64,000 nt of DNA from Micromonospora pattaloongensis (GTDB lineage: Bacteria; Actinomycetota; Actinomycetes; Mycobacteriales; Micromonosporaceae): contig NZ_FNPH01000001.1 in the NCBI RefSeq assembly GCF_900107255.1, positions 248,001-312,000 on the forward strand, written 5' to 3'. Below are positions 8,324 to 15,967 of the stretch, one piece after another (within the stretch, counting starts at the first letter, position 1; every line of letters begins with the position of its first letter). A program made the translations under genes and the position numbers. The notes below the pieces were generated by a model. It had not been told where the DNA came from and ran no database searches. It saw only the letters and a list, made by a program, of their open reading frames with translations.

Positions 8324-8364
8324 CGACCGAATCCCCGTTGGGAAACGGTGACAGCGTGTGATCC

Positions 8365-9480
8365 ATGACCCGATCTCCGCTGCCCCGCCCGGCCCTGCTC
8401 CCCGGTCTGGCCCGCCTCTGGCGAGACCGGCACACCCTGCAACTCGGCCACGACCCCGCCCGCGCGGTCCTGCTCGAGGTCGCCGACCCGCGCCTGGTCC
8501 GCCTGCTCGACCTGCTCGACGGGGCGCACACCGAGCGGGCGATCCTGGAACACGCGACGACGCTGCAGCTCAGCCGCGACGACGCCCGTACCCTCCTCGA
8601 CACCCTGCACGCCGCGGGGCTGGTCGTGGGCGCGCACACCCTGCTCCCCGGCAACCTGCCCGAGCCGATCCGACGGCGCCTCGCCGCCGAGGCGGCGGCG
8701 ATCGCGCTGCGCCGGGGCGACGCGCCGGTCACACCGGCGCAGATCCTGCGGCGGCGGGCGGCCGCCCGGGTCGTTCTCGCCGGCCACGGTCGGCTCGCCG
8801 CGCCGGTCGCCGTCACGCTCGCCCAGGCCGGGATCGGACATGTCAGCCCCGAGCTCACCGGACGGGTCACGGCAGCGGACACCGTCGGGACCTGGCTGAC
8901 CGCGACCGACGTGCACCGGCCCCGCCGAGAGGCGGTGGCGGAGGCGATCGTCCGCGCCGCCCCCGGCACCGAGACCCGACCGGTACGGCGCGGCCGGGGC
9001 AGCCTCACCGTGCAGCTCGGCGCGGACCGCCCCGCCGCCCTGCTCGCCGCGGCCTACGCCCGGCAGGCGCATCTGCTCGTGGAGGTGCGCGACGGCACCC
9101 CGGTGGTGGGTCCGCTGGTCCGTCCCGCGGGATCCCCCTGCCTGAACTGCCTGGACCTGCACCGGCGGGACCGCGATCCGGCCTGGCCCACGCTGGCCGC
9201 GCAGCTCGCCGGCGATCCCGCCGCCGAACCGTGCGCGGCACCCACCCTGATCGCCGCGGCCGGGTACGCCGCCGCCGAGATCCTCGCGTACGTCGACGGC
9301 GCCGCCCCCGAGACGCTCGGCGCGGCCGTCGAGATCAGTGCGCCCGGCCGGCTCCGCCGGCGCAGCTGGCCGCCCCACCCCGGCTGCGGCTGCGCCCGCC
9401 GCCGGCGCCGGTCGGCCGGCCCGGACACACGTGGCGGGAGCCACGGGCGCAGAGGGGTCGGGGACCCCGATAGTCGGTAA
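8365..9480 (+). CDS. ThiF/cyclodehydratase-like protein with PqqD/RRE-like N-terminus
   Basis: The protein has 371 residues. Residues about 25-90 look like a small winged-helix of the PqqD/RRE kind (VRLLDLLDGAHTERAILEH), as in leader-binding domains of peptide-modifying enzymes. The centre resembles an E1/ThiF Rossmann unit but with a degenerate nucleotide loop (GHGRLAAPVAVTLAQ instead of GxGGLG). Cysteine pairs CLNC and CGC near the C-terminus would bind zinc as in ThiF proteins. The end is arginine-rich. No precursor peptide or partner enzyme is visible nearby. It is followed after ten bases by the ABC1 kinase gene, a pairing I recall in mycobacteria (Rv3196-Rv3197). Activity as an adenylyltransferase is doubtful given the loop. 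Confidence 0.75.
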   Translation: MTRSPLPRPALLPGLARLWRDRHTLQLGHDPARAVLLEVADPRLVRLLDLLDGAHTERAILEHATTLQLSRDDARTLLDTLHAAGLVVGAHTLLPGNLPEPIRRRLAAEAAAIALRRGDAPVTPAQILRRRAAARVVLAGHGRLAAPVAVTLAQAGIGHVSPELTGRVTAADTVGTWLTATDVHRPRREAVAEAIVRAAPGTETRPVRRGRGSLTVQLGADRPAALLAAAYARQAHLLVEVRDGTPVVGPLVRPAGSPCLNCLDLHRRDRDPAWPTLAAQLAGDPAAEPCAAPTLIAAAGYAAAEILAYVDGAAPETLGAAVEISAPGRLRRRSWPPHPGCGCARRRRRSAGPDTRGGSHGRRGVGDPDSR

Positions 9481-9490
9481 CAATGATCGG

Positions 9491-10819
9491 GTGACCGACA
9501 TCCCGCGCCGGGCCGTGTCCCGGACCGCCAAGCTCGCCGCACTGCCGCTCGGCTTCGCCGGGCGGACCGTCCTCGGGCTGGGCAAGCGGGTCACCGGGCT
9601 GGCCTCCGAGGTGATCTCGGCGGAGATCCAGGAGCGCACCGCGGAGCAGCTGTTCAGCGTGCTGGGGCAGCTCAAGGGCGGGGCGATGAAGGCCGGGCAG
9701 GCGCTGTCGGTCTTCGAGGCGGCGATGCCGGAGGAGCTGGCCGCGCCGTACCGGCAGGCGTTGACGAAGCTGCAGGAGGCGGCCCCGCCGCTGCCCGCCG
9801 CGAGCGTGCACAAGGTGCTGGCCGAGCAGCTCGGCGTCGACTGGCGGAGCAAGTTCGTCGACTTCGACGACGCGCCCGCCGCGGCCGCCAGCATCGGACA
9901 GGTGCACCGGGCGGTTTGGAAGAGCCGGGCGAAGGCCGGACGGCCGGTCGCGGTGAAGGTGCAGTATCCGGGCGCGGGTGAGGCGCTCCTCTCCGACCTG
10001 CGGCAGCTCTCCCGGCTGAGCGGGATGTTCCGGGCCATCCAGCCGGGGCTGGACATCAAACCGCTCCTGACCGAGCTGCGCGACCGCCTGGAGGAGGAGC
10101 TCGACTACGAGCTGGAGGCGCGCTCGCAGCGCGAGTTCGCCGCCGCGTACGCCCGGGACGAGGAGATCTTCGTGCCTCGGGTGGTCGCGGCCGCGCCCCG
10201 GGTGCTGGTGACCGACTGGGTGGAGGGGCAGCCGCTGTCGCGGATCATCCACGAGGGCACCGAGAGCGAACGCGACGAATCGGGACGGCTCATGGCCGTC
10301 CTGCACTTCTCGGCCCCGCAGCGTGCCGGACTGCTCCACGCCGACCCGCACCCCGGCAACTTCCGGTTGCTCCCCGACGGCCGCCTCGGAGTGATCGACT
10401 TCGGCGCGGTGGCCCGGCTTCCCGGCGGCCACCCGGAGCCGATCGGGCGGCTGGTCCGGCTCGCGCTGGAAGGCGACGCCGAAGCGGTCGTGGCCGGTCT
10501 GCGCGCGGAGGGGTTCGTCAAGCCGGACGAGGCGATCGACGCGAAGGCCGTGCTCGACTTCGTGTTGCCGATGTTGGAGCCGCTGGCGGTCGACGAGTTC
10601 CGCTTCACCCGGAAGTGGCTGCGCGCCGAGGCGGCGCGGCTGGCCAATCCGAAGTCGGCCGCCTATCAGCTGGGGCGCCGGCTCAACCTGCCCCCGGCGT
10701 ACCTGCTGATCCACCGCGTCACGCTCGGCTCGGCGGGCGTGCTGTGCCAGCTGGAGGCGAAGGGGCCGTACCGGTCGATCGTCGAGCGGTGGCTGCCGGG
10801 CTTCGCACCGGTTGGCTGA
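9491..10819 (+). CDS. ABC1/AarF/UbiB family atypical kinase
   Basis: The protein has 442 residues. The family signatures appear in order: KxGQ in GGAMKAGQALSVFE, the alanine-rich loop PAAAASIGQVHRA that replaces the glycine loop, the lysine strand VAVKVQYPG, the catalytic HADPHPGNF and the metal-binding VIDFGAVARL. Such proteins are ATPases/kinases tied to quinone or lipid metabolism in other organisms; in mycobacteria the homologue (Rv3197) is part of the WhiB7 regulon and is linked to macrolide tolerance. GTG 9491 is taken as start because upstream codons overlap the previous gene. It is convergent with the whiB7 operon. Confidence 0.92.
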   Translation: MTDIPRRAVSRTAKLAALPLGFAGRTVLGLGKRVTGLASEVISAEIQERTAEQLFSVLGQLKGGAMKAGQALSVFEAAMPEELAAPYRQALTKLQEAAPPLPAASVHKVLAEQLGVDWRSKFVDFDDAPAAAASIGQVHRAVWKSRAKAGRPVAVKVQYPGAGEALLSDLRQLSRLSGMFRAIQPGLDIKPLLTELRDRLEEELDYELEARSQREFAAAYARDEEIFVPRVVAAAPRVLVTDWVEGQPLSRIIHEGTESERDESGRLMAVLHFSAPQRAGLLHADPHPGNFRLLPDGRLGVIDFGAVARLPGGHPEPIGRLVRLALEGDAEAVVAGLRAEGFVKPDEAIDAKAVLDFVLPMLEPLAVDEFRFTRKWLRAEAARLANPKSAAYQLGRRLNLPPAYLLIHRVTLGSAGVLCQLEAKGPYRSIVERWLPGFAPVG

Positions 10820-10864
10820 ACCCCGGTCGGCTGCACCCCGCCGGCTCACGTGCCCGGAACGGCG

Positions 10865-10897
10865 CGGGGCGGACCGTCACGTCGACGGTCCGCCCCG
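10865..10897 (+). terminator. Hairpin between the ABC1 kinase and whiB7 operons
   Basis: A perfect 14-bp GC-rich stem (10865-10878 with 10884-10897) has a 5-base loop and no T tract. It lies between two convergent transcription units and could end either. Confidence 0.6.
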
Positions 10898-10928
10898 GAA
10901 TCGGTTTACTGCTCAGTCGGTTGACTGG

Positions 10929-11168
10929 TCAGGGAGTGCCCAGCTCGCGGGCGGCCCGGTGACGGGCGTGCATCGCGACGGCGCGGGCGGATCGGGGTGC
11001 CTCAGTGCTCGTGGTGCTGCGACCGGCCTGAGGCAGTCGCATTCGAGCCCTGGACAACGCTTCGTGGAGTAGATGCATCTCGCTGGCTCCGATCGGAGTG
11101 GGTACGACGGTGTTCATCTCGGTCGTCAGCGCCGGCCACACGCCGGCGGTTACGAAGTTCGGGGTCAT
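10929..11168 (-). CDS. Small protein encoded directly after whiB7
   Basis: This 79-residue protein begins MTPNFVTAGVWPALTTEM and contains a predicted amphipathic helix (GASEMHLLHEALSRARMR), then a basic tail ending RAAREL. It has no recognised domain and no cysteines. The ATG is one base after the whiB7 stop codon (TGA-C-ATG), so the two genes are almost surely cotranscribed and perhaps translationally coupled. Codon use is GC-rich at third positions like neighbouring real genes. Function unknown; position suggests a role in the WhiB7 response, which is inference only. Confidence 0.7.
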   Translation of the reverse strand: MTPNFVTAGVWPALTTEMNTVVPTPIGASEMHLLHEALSRARMRLPQAGRSTTSTEAPRSARAVAMHARHRAARELGTP

Positions 11169-11169
11169 G

Positions 11170-11535
11170 TCAGGCCGCCAGTCGGACCGCGTCGCGCGAC
11201 TCGGCGAGCCCATTGGCCGCCATGCGCGCCTCGACCTCGACCCGCAGGGCCGCGTCCCGGGCGACGTCCTCCTTGCGCGGGCGGCCCCGCGGCCGCTTGC
11301 GCGGAACGACCGCGCCACGCTCGAAGATCTCGCCGCCCCAGACGCCCCACGGCTCGGCCCGCTCCACCGCGCCGGTCAGGCACTCGACGCGCAGCGGGCA
11401 GTCGCCGCAGAGCGCCTTGGCCAGCTCCAGCTCGGTCGGGGAGTCGGAGAACCACAGGTCGGGGTCGAACTTCCGACACGGCAGGTTCGCCTCCAGCTCG
11501 ACGCTCAGGTCGAGCGGGGCCAACGCCAGACTCAT
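11170..11535 (-). CDS. whiB7: WhiB7-type iron-sulfur transcription factor
   Basis: The protein has 121 residues. It carries the four cluster cysteines of WhiB proteins (Cys20, Cys43, Cys46, Cys52), the G[VI]WGGE turn at 64-69 and an AT-hook (RGRPRK, 83-88), the combination diagnostic of WhiB7. WhiB7 proteins bind an [4Fe-4S] cluster and the principal sigma factor and activate intrinsic antibiotic resistance genes from AT-rich promoter elements. ATG 11535 is chosen by family length. Upstream lie a 94-codon leader ORF and a terminator, so expression is expected to be attenuated until translation in the leader is disturbed. The gene neighbourhood (ABC1 kinase, uvrD2) is that of mycobacterial whiB7. 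Confidence 0.95.
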   Translation of the reverse strand: MSLALAPLDLSVELEANLPCRKFDPDLWFSDSPTELELAKALCGDCPLRVECLTGAVERAEPWGVWGGEIFERGAVVPRKRPRGRPRKEDVARDAALRVEVEARMAANGLAESRDAVRLAA

Positions 11536-11597
11536 CGCCCGGTCACCTCTCTCTCGCTTCGATCTCGTAGATCGCTTCCACTTGCTTCCGCGGTAGG

Positions 11598-11641
11598 AAA
11601 AAACTGAGGCCGCGGATCCCGGTAGCGGGTTCCGCGGCCTC
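11598..11641 (-). terminator. Intrinsic terminator in the whiB7 leader (attenuator)
   Basis: On the minus strand an 11-bp perfect stem (11631-11641 with 11606-11616), extended by an internal CCC/GGG pair, is followed by a run of six T (11598-11603). It stands 22 bases after the stop of the leader ORF and 63 bases before the whiB7 start, so it would stop transcripts before whiB7 unless an alternative fold forms. Confidence 0.88.
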
Positions 11642-11683
11642 GAGGTGAGCCGGTGGTCTTTGTCAGACCGGCCTTCCTCGAGG
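11638..11683 (-). promoter_or_regulatory. Competing antiterminator hairpin at the whiB7 leader-ORF stop
   Basis: The self-complementary octamer CCTCGAGG occurs twice, at 11676-11683 (inside the last codons of the leader ORF) and 11638-11645 (overlapping the outer arm of the terminator). The copies can pair with each other and enclose a second imperfect stem (GGTCT 11665-11669 with AGACC 11655-11659, plus flanking GGC/GCC) whose loop holds the stop codon. Pairing of the two copies would remove the outer bases of the terminator stem. A ribosome at the leader stop would mask the first copy. Confidence 0.65.
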
Positions 11684-11947
11684 TGGAACACCGCGGGCAC
11701 CATCCATCAGCCGCTTCTTGACGGTCGTGACGATGGCCTCGCTGCCCAGGAACCCACTGGTCCCGATGAACTCGCTGATCTCGTGACGCTGCTCGACGCG
11801 CGGCAGGGCCCGGACCAGCTCGGCCTGGACCTGGACCTGGTGCGCCTGCGTGAGCGGACGGGCGTCGACGGCGTAGCCGGCCGACACCGACACCGGAGCC
11901 CAGACAGCAGGCAGCGCCGACGGTCGGTTCATCGTGTACGTCTCCAC
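11663..11947 (-). CDS. Leader ORF (uORF) upstream of whiB7, 94 residues
   Basis: A GTG start at 11947 follows AGGAGG at eight bases, one of the best ribosome sites in the window. The protein is 94 residues with no recognised domain; it includes HQVQVQAELVRALP and ends KKRLMDGARGVPPRGRPV. Third positions are strongly GC, so it is probably translated. It lies wholly inside the roughly 500-base leader between the putative whiB7 promoter and the whiB7 start, and its last codons overlap the antiterminator. Upstream ORFs of varied sequence are known in whiB7/wblC leaders of mycobacteria and streptomycetes, where translation inhibition relieves attenuation; the same role is inferred here. It could also be an independent small gene. 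Confidence 0.75.
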   Translation of the reverse strand: METYTMNRPSALPAVWAPVSVSAGYAVDARPLTQAHQVQVQAELVRALPRVEQRHEISEFIGTSGFLGSEAIVTTVKKRLMDGARGVPPRGRPV

Positions 11948-12036
11948 CGTCAACACCTCCTGTCTGAACTCGTCACTGATCACTGCAGATCCCCCACCAG
12001 CAGCGATAACTCCACTACTCGTGCGGTGCGAACTGA

Positions 12037-12073
12037 GGCTAAGCCCGACCACGGGGCGGGGGCAAACGAATTT
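12037..12073 (-). promoter_or_regulatory. Putative whiB7 promoter with AT-rich element
   Basis: On the minus strand AAATTCG precedes a -35-like TTTGCC (12061-12066), and after 18 bases comes TTAGCC (12037-12042). WhiB7-activated promoters have an AT-rich stretch just upstream of the -35 box, which is present here in otherwise GC-rich DNA, consistent with autoactivation. It overlaps the stop of uvrD2, so uvrD2 and whiB7 are close to one transcription unit. Confidence 0.45.
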
Positions 12074-14231
12074 ACGGTGATTCCCCAGAAGTTTTTTCGG
12101 GCGCCACGTCATCGACGTCCGCACCGTCCACCAGGGCCAGCACCGCGTCGCCGTAGAGCCCCAGCTTGCGCGGGCCGATGCCCGCGATCGCGATCAGCTC
12201 CTCCGAGCGGCCCGGCCTGCGCTCGGCGAGCGCGACCAGCGTCGCGTCGGTGAACACCACGTACGCAGGCACTTTCTGCGCGCCGGCGACCCGCAGCCGC
12301 CACTCCCGCAGCCGCTCGAGCAGCTCGTCGTCCAAGTCGGACGGACACGTCGGACACCGCCCCAGCTTGCGGTCGGCGCCGGCGAGCAGCGTCGCGCCGC
12401 ACACCCGGCAGGAGACGACCTGACGGCGACGGTCGGGTTTGCGACTGTTTCCCGCGCCGGCCCGCTCGGGGCCGCCGCCGGAGCGGTCGAGCTGCGGCAG
12501 GAAGCGGCTGGGACGGCGGGCGCGGCCACCGGGCGAACGCGCCGCGCCGTACGACAGCCACAGCCACTCCCGAGCCCGCGTCACTCCGACGTAGAGCAGC
12601 CGGCGCTCCTCCTCCAGCTGCTCCGCCGTCTTCGCGTAGGTGGTCGGCAACGTGCCGTCGGAGAGGCCGACCAGGAACACCGCGTCCCACTCGAGCCCCT
12701 TCGCCGAGTGCAGCGACGCGAGCGTCACCCCTTCGACCGTCGGCGCGTGCTGCTGCGCGGCCCGCCGCTGCAACTCGTCGCAGAAGTTGCTCAGCGAGAC
12801 CGGCCGCTCCGAGACCGCGGCCTCGCCCAACGGCAACAGCACCGGCGACGCCGCGTACTCCTCGGCGAGCTGGACCAGCGCGGCCAGCGCCTCCCAGCGC
12901 TCCCGCGCCGCGCCGCCCGGCGGGGGCTGGTCCGGTGCCCAGCCGACCGCCGCGAGTCCGTCGACGACCGCGGGAACCAGCGGGGTCTCGCCCGGCGTCG
13001 CGCGGACGGCCGAGCGCAGCGCGACCATCGCCTGGCGCACCTCGGCGCGCTCGAAGAACCGCTCGGCCCCCTGCACCACGTACGGGACCTCGGCCTCGGT
13101 GAGCGCCTTCTCGTACGCCTCCGACTGCGCGTTGGTCCGGAACAGCACGGCGATCTCCCGTGCGGGCGTACCGCCGGCGATCAGTTGCCGGCAGCGCGCG
13201 GCCACGGCCGCGGCCTCGGCGGGCTCGTCGGCGAAGATCCGCAGGTCGGGCTCGGGGCCGGGCGCGCGCTGCCCGACCAGCTCCAGTCGCAGCCGCGCCT
13301 CCGCGCCGCGCGCCTGCTTGATCACCGCGTTGGCGAGCCCGACCACCTGCGGCGTGGACCGGTAGTCGCGGACGAGCCGCACCACCACCGCGTCGCGGTG
13401 GTGCCGGGGAAAGTCGATGAGGTACGACGAGGTGGCGCCGGTGAACGAGTAGATCGTCTGGCTGGCGTCCCCGACGACCGTCAGGTCGTCCCGCCCGCCG
13501 AGCCAGGCGTCGAGCAGGCGCTGCTGCAGCGGGTTGACGTCCTGATACTCGTCGACCACGAAGTGCCGGTACTGGGCGCGCACCTGCTCGGCGACGTCGT
13601 TGTGCTCCTCGATTCCCCAGACCGCGGCCCGGAGCATGTCCTCGAAGTCGATCACGCCGCTGGCGCGCTTGAGCGTCTCGTACGCGGCGAAGACCTCCGC
13701 GACCCTGGCCGGCTCGTGCGGCGTCTCGCGCAGCGCCTTCGCGGCCGCCACCACGTACTCCGCCGGCTCGACCAGCGACGACTTCGCCCACTCGATCTCG
13801 CCGGCCAGGTCCCGCGCGGCCGCCCGGTCCGTGCGCATGCCGATCTTGGCCGCCGCCAGCGTCACGAGCCGCACCTTGCTGTCCAGCAGCTCCGGCATCT
13901 CCCGACCGTGCAGCAGCCGGGGCGCGAAGTAGCGGACCTGGCGCAGCGCGGCGGCGTGGAACGTGCGCGCCTGCACCCCACCGACGCCGAGCGCGGTGAG
14001 CCGGGCGCGCATCTCGGCCGCGGCCCGCGCGGTGAAGGTGACCGCGAGCACGTGTCGCGGCACCACCTCGCCGGTGAGCGACCGGTACGCGATCCGGTGC
14101 GTGACGGCGCGGGTCTTGCCGGTGCCGGCGCCGGCGAGGATGCAGACCGGCCCGGCCGGCGCCGTCACCGCCGTGCGCTGCTCCGGATCCAGCCCGGCGA
14201 GCACCCGTTCCGCTGCTGAGTCAACCGCCAC
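12072..14231 (-). CDS. uvrD2: UvrD2 superfamily 1 DNA helicase
   Basis: The protein has 719 residues. The Walker A loop GAGTGKT and the helicase motif VDEYQDVNPLQ mark a UvrD/PcrA-type 3'-5' helicase. Two features typical of actinobacterial UvrD2 follow: a zinc-binding tetracysteine module CRVC-x14-CPTC and a C-terminal HRDC domain (LREWRLRVAGAQKVPAYVVF to IAGIGPRKLG). In mycobacteria UvrD2 is an essential helicase and the cysteine module is needed for unwinding. The gene is divergent from mrx1 and lies directly upstream of the whiB7 leader, both conserved neighbours. Confidence 0.95.
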   Translation of the reverse strand: MAVDSAAERVLAGLDPEQRTAVTAPAGPVCILAGAGTGKTRAVTHRIAYRSLTGEVVPRHVLAVTFTARAAAEMRARLTALGVGGVQARTFHAAALRQVRYFAPRLLHGREMPELLDSKVRLVTLAAAKIGMRTDRAAARDLAGEIEWAKSSLVEPAEYVVAAAKALRETPHEPARVAEVFAAYETLKRASGVIDFEDMLRAAVWGIEEHNDVAEQVRAQYRHFVVDEYQDVNPLQQRLLDAWLGGRDDLTVVGDASQTIYSFTGATSSYLIDFPRHHRDAVVVRLVRDYRSTPQVVGLANAVIKQARGAEARLRLELVGQRAPGPEPDLRIFADEPAEAAAVAARCRQLIAGGTPAREIAVLFRTNAQSEAYEKALTEAEVPYVVQGAERFFERAEVRQAMVALRSAVRATPGETPLVPAVVDGLAAVGWAPDQPPPGGAARERWEALAALVQLAEEYAASPVLLPLGEAAVSERPVSLSNFCDELQRRAAQQHAPTVEGVTLASLHSAKGLEWDAVFLVGLSDGTLPTTYAKTAEQLEEERRLLYVGVTRAREWLWLSYGAARSPGGRARRPSRFLPQLDRSGGGPERAGAGNSRKPDRRRQVVSCRVCGATLLAGADRKLGRCPTCPSDLDDELLERLREWRLRVAGAQKVPAYVVFTDATLVALAERRPGRSEELIAIAGIGPRKLGLYGDAVLALVDGADVDDVAPEKTSGESP

Positions 14232-14324
14232 AGGTAGGAATCATGGCAGCTGGTCCCGGCGTTGCACCGCATAGTGTTGTCCGGATCGCGGAGACAAACT
14301 TCTCGTCCTCGGGAGGACCTGACG

Positions 14325-14570
14325 ATGTTGACCATGTACTCCACCCCCTGGTGCGGCTACTGCCACCGGCTGAAGTCCCAGCTCGACCGGGAGGGCATCG
14401 CCTACGAGGTGGTCGACATCGAGCAGGATCCGCAGGCCGCCGAATACGTGATGGGCGTCAACGGCGGCAACCAGACCGTGCCGACCCTGCGCTTCGCCGA
14501 CGGCAGCGCGCTGACCAACCCGTCGATCGTGCAGGTCAAGCAGCAGCTGGCCGCGCTCGCGGGCAGCTGA
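14325..14570 (+). CDS. mrx1: Mycoredoxin 1 (glutaredoxin-like, CGYC)
   Basis: The protein has 81 residues with the active site WCGYC (Cys10, Cys13) after the first strand MLTMYSTP, and the cis-proline region TVPTLRF. Mrx1 reduces proteins mixed with mycothiol, the actinobacterial thiol whose synthesis gene mshB is also in this window. ATG 14325 follows GGGAGG at about eight bases. It is divergent from uvrD2, as in mycobacteria, and is followed by a long hairpin. Confidence 0.93.
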   Translation: MLTMYSTPWCGYCHRLKSQLDREGIAYEVVDIEQDPQAAEYVMGVNGGNQTVPTLRFADGSALTNPSIVQVKQQLAALAGS

Positions 14571-14597
14571 CGGCGCTCGACGACCGATGGTCCGGCA

Positions 14598-14637
14598 CCG
14601 GCGGGGGCCGGCGGCTCCTGCCGCCGGCCCCCGCCGG
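14598..14637 (+). terminator. Long GC-rich hairpin after mrx1
   Basis: A 17-bp perfect stem (14598-14614 with 14621-14637) has a 6-base loop and lies 28 bases after the mrx1 stop. There is no T tract, so it would be the factor-assisted or I-shaped type common in actinobacteria. Confidence 0.65.
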
Positions 14638-14805
14638 CGTTGTCGGCGCGGCGCCGTCGCCGACGAGTCCCGTGGAAAGGACTCCGACGCGGAGAAGTGC
14701 GCTCCGCGCGCAGCCGCGGTCACACCGACGGGGCATACTGAGGCGGCCGTCAATGCTCACAGTCCGTCAAAGATGCGAGACATGACGTAATCGGGGGAGG
14801 TATCT

Positions 14806-15786
14806 GTGTCGCCCGCGCCCAGCCCGATCGTGCGCCGGCGCCGCCTCGGCACCGAGCTCCGACGCCTGCGCGAGACGGCGGGACTGACCGGCGATCAGGT
14901 CATCGAGCGGGTGGGCTGGGCGTCGGCGTCCAAGCTCTCGCGCCTGGAGAACGGCCGGAGCCGTCCCGCGCTGAGCGACGTGCAGGACCTGCTCGAGGTC
15001 TACGCGGTCGACGGGCCGGAGCGCGACGAGCTGATCGCCATCGCCCGGGAGGCCGGCGACACCCGCGCGTGGCTGCGCTCGTACCCGGTCATGACGCAAC
15101 GGCAACGCGCGTACGCCGAGCTCGAGGCGGGCTGCGCGGACATCAGCGAATACGCCCCGGTGATCGTGCCGGGACTGCTGCAGACCCCGGAGTACGCGCG
15201 GGTGCGCATCGTGTCGGCCCGGCCGCTGGCCGGCGACCACCCCGATGATCCGGTCAACCCCGACGACGCCGAGACCGAGGTGGCCGCGCGGATGGCCCGG
15301 CAGTCGCTGCTGAGCCGCGGCGACGATCCGCCGCGCTACGTGGCGGTGCTGGAGGAGCCGGCGCTGACCGGCCGCAGCGGTCCGCCGGACGTGCTCCGGG
15401 CCCAGTTGCAGCACCTCCGTCGGGTGGCCGCCCTGCCGAACGTGACGCTGCGGTTGTTGCCGCCGTCCGCGGTCGTGGCCGACTGGTACCTGCCGGAGAC
15501 CGGCTTCTCCATCTACCGGTTCGCCGAGCCGGAGGACCCGAGCGCGGTGGCGATCGAGGCGTTGGACGCGGACGTGGTGATCACCGACGAGGCCGTGCTC
15601 GACCGTTACACGCAGGTCTTCGAGTGGCTCTGCGCAGCGGCCCGGTCGCCGGAGGAGTCGCTGGAATGGATCACCGAGGCGGTGTGGAGCAGCGGCCGCC
15701 GGCCCGCGGCGGACGGTCGGGGCGGCCGCCCGCCGGCGCCCGCCCAGCGCCGGCGGCGCCCCCGACCCGACGACGACGGCATATAA
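14806..15786 (+). CDS. XRE-family regulator with DUF5753 (Scr1-type)
   Basis: The protein has 326 residues. An N-terminal helix-turn-helix (about 15-70: LRRLRETAGLTGDQV to SRLENGRSRPALSDV) is joined to a DUF5753 domain beginning around residue 95 (YAELEAGCADISEYAP, VPGLLQTPEYAR). The architecture is the common actinomycete Scr1-like regulator or antitoxin-like protein. These genes are usually followed by a small DUF397 gene; none is present here. The C-terminal 40 residues are arginine/proline/glycine-rich and likely disordered. GTG 14806 follows GGGGGAGG. Confidence 0.88.
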   Translation: MSPAPSPIVRRRRLGTELRRLRETAGLTGDQVIERVGWASASKLSRLENGRSRPALSDVQDLLEVYAVDGPERDELIAIAREAGDTRAWLRSYPVMTQRQRAYAELEAGCADISEYAPVIVPGLLQTPEYARVRIVSARPLAGDHPDDPVNPDDAETEVAARMARQSLLSRGDDPPRYVAVLEEPALTGRSGPPDVLRAQLQHLRRVAALPNVTLRLLPPSAVVADWYLPETGFSIYRFAEPEDPSAVAIEALDADVVITDEAVLDRYTQVFEWLCAAARSPEESLEWITEAVWSSGRRPAADGRGGRPPAPAQRRRRPRPDDDGI

Positions 15787-15967
15787 CAGTGACTCATGTC
15801 ACAGACCGCTCATCCAAAGAGTTAGATGCTTCTGGCCGATAGTCGCGTTTAGCGTGCCGCCCTTCTGGGTTCTCCGTGAGCATGGCCGCCGTGCGTGGAA
15901 GTTCCACTCTGGATCTTCACTCGCAACAATCCAGCGGCCACCCGCCACGGACCCCCCGGAGACTGTC

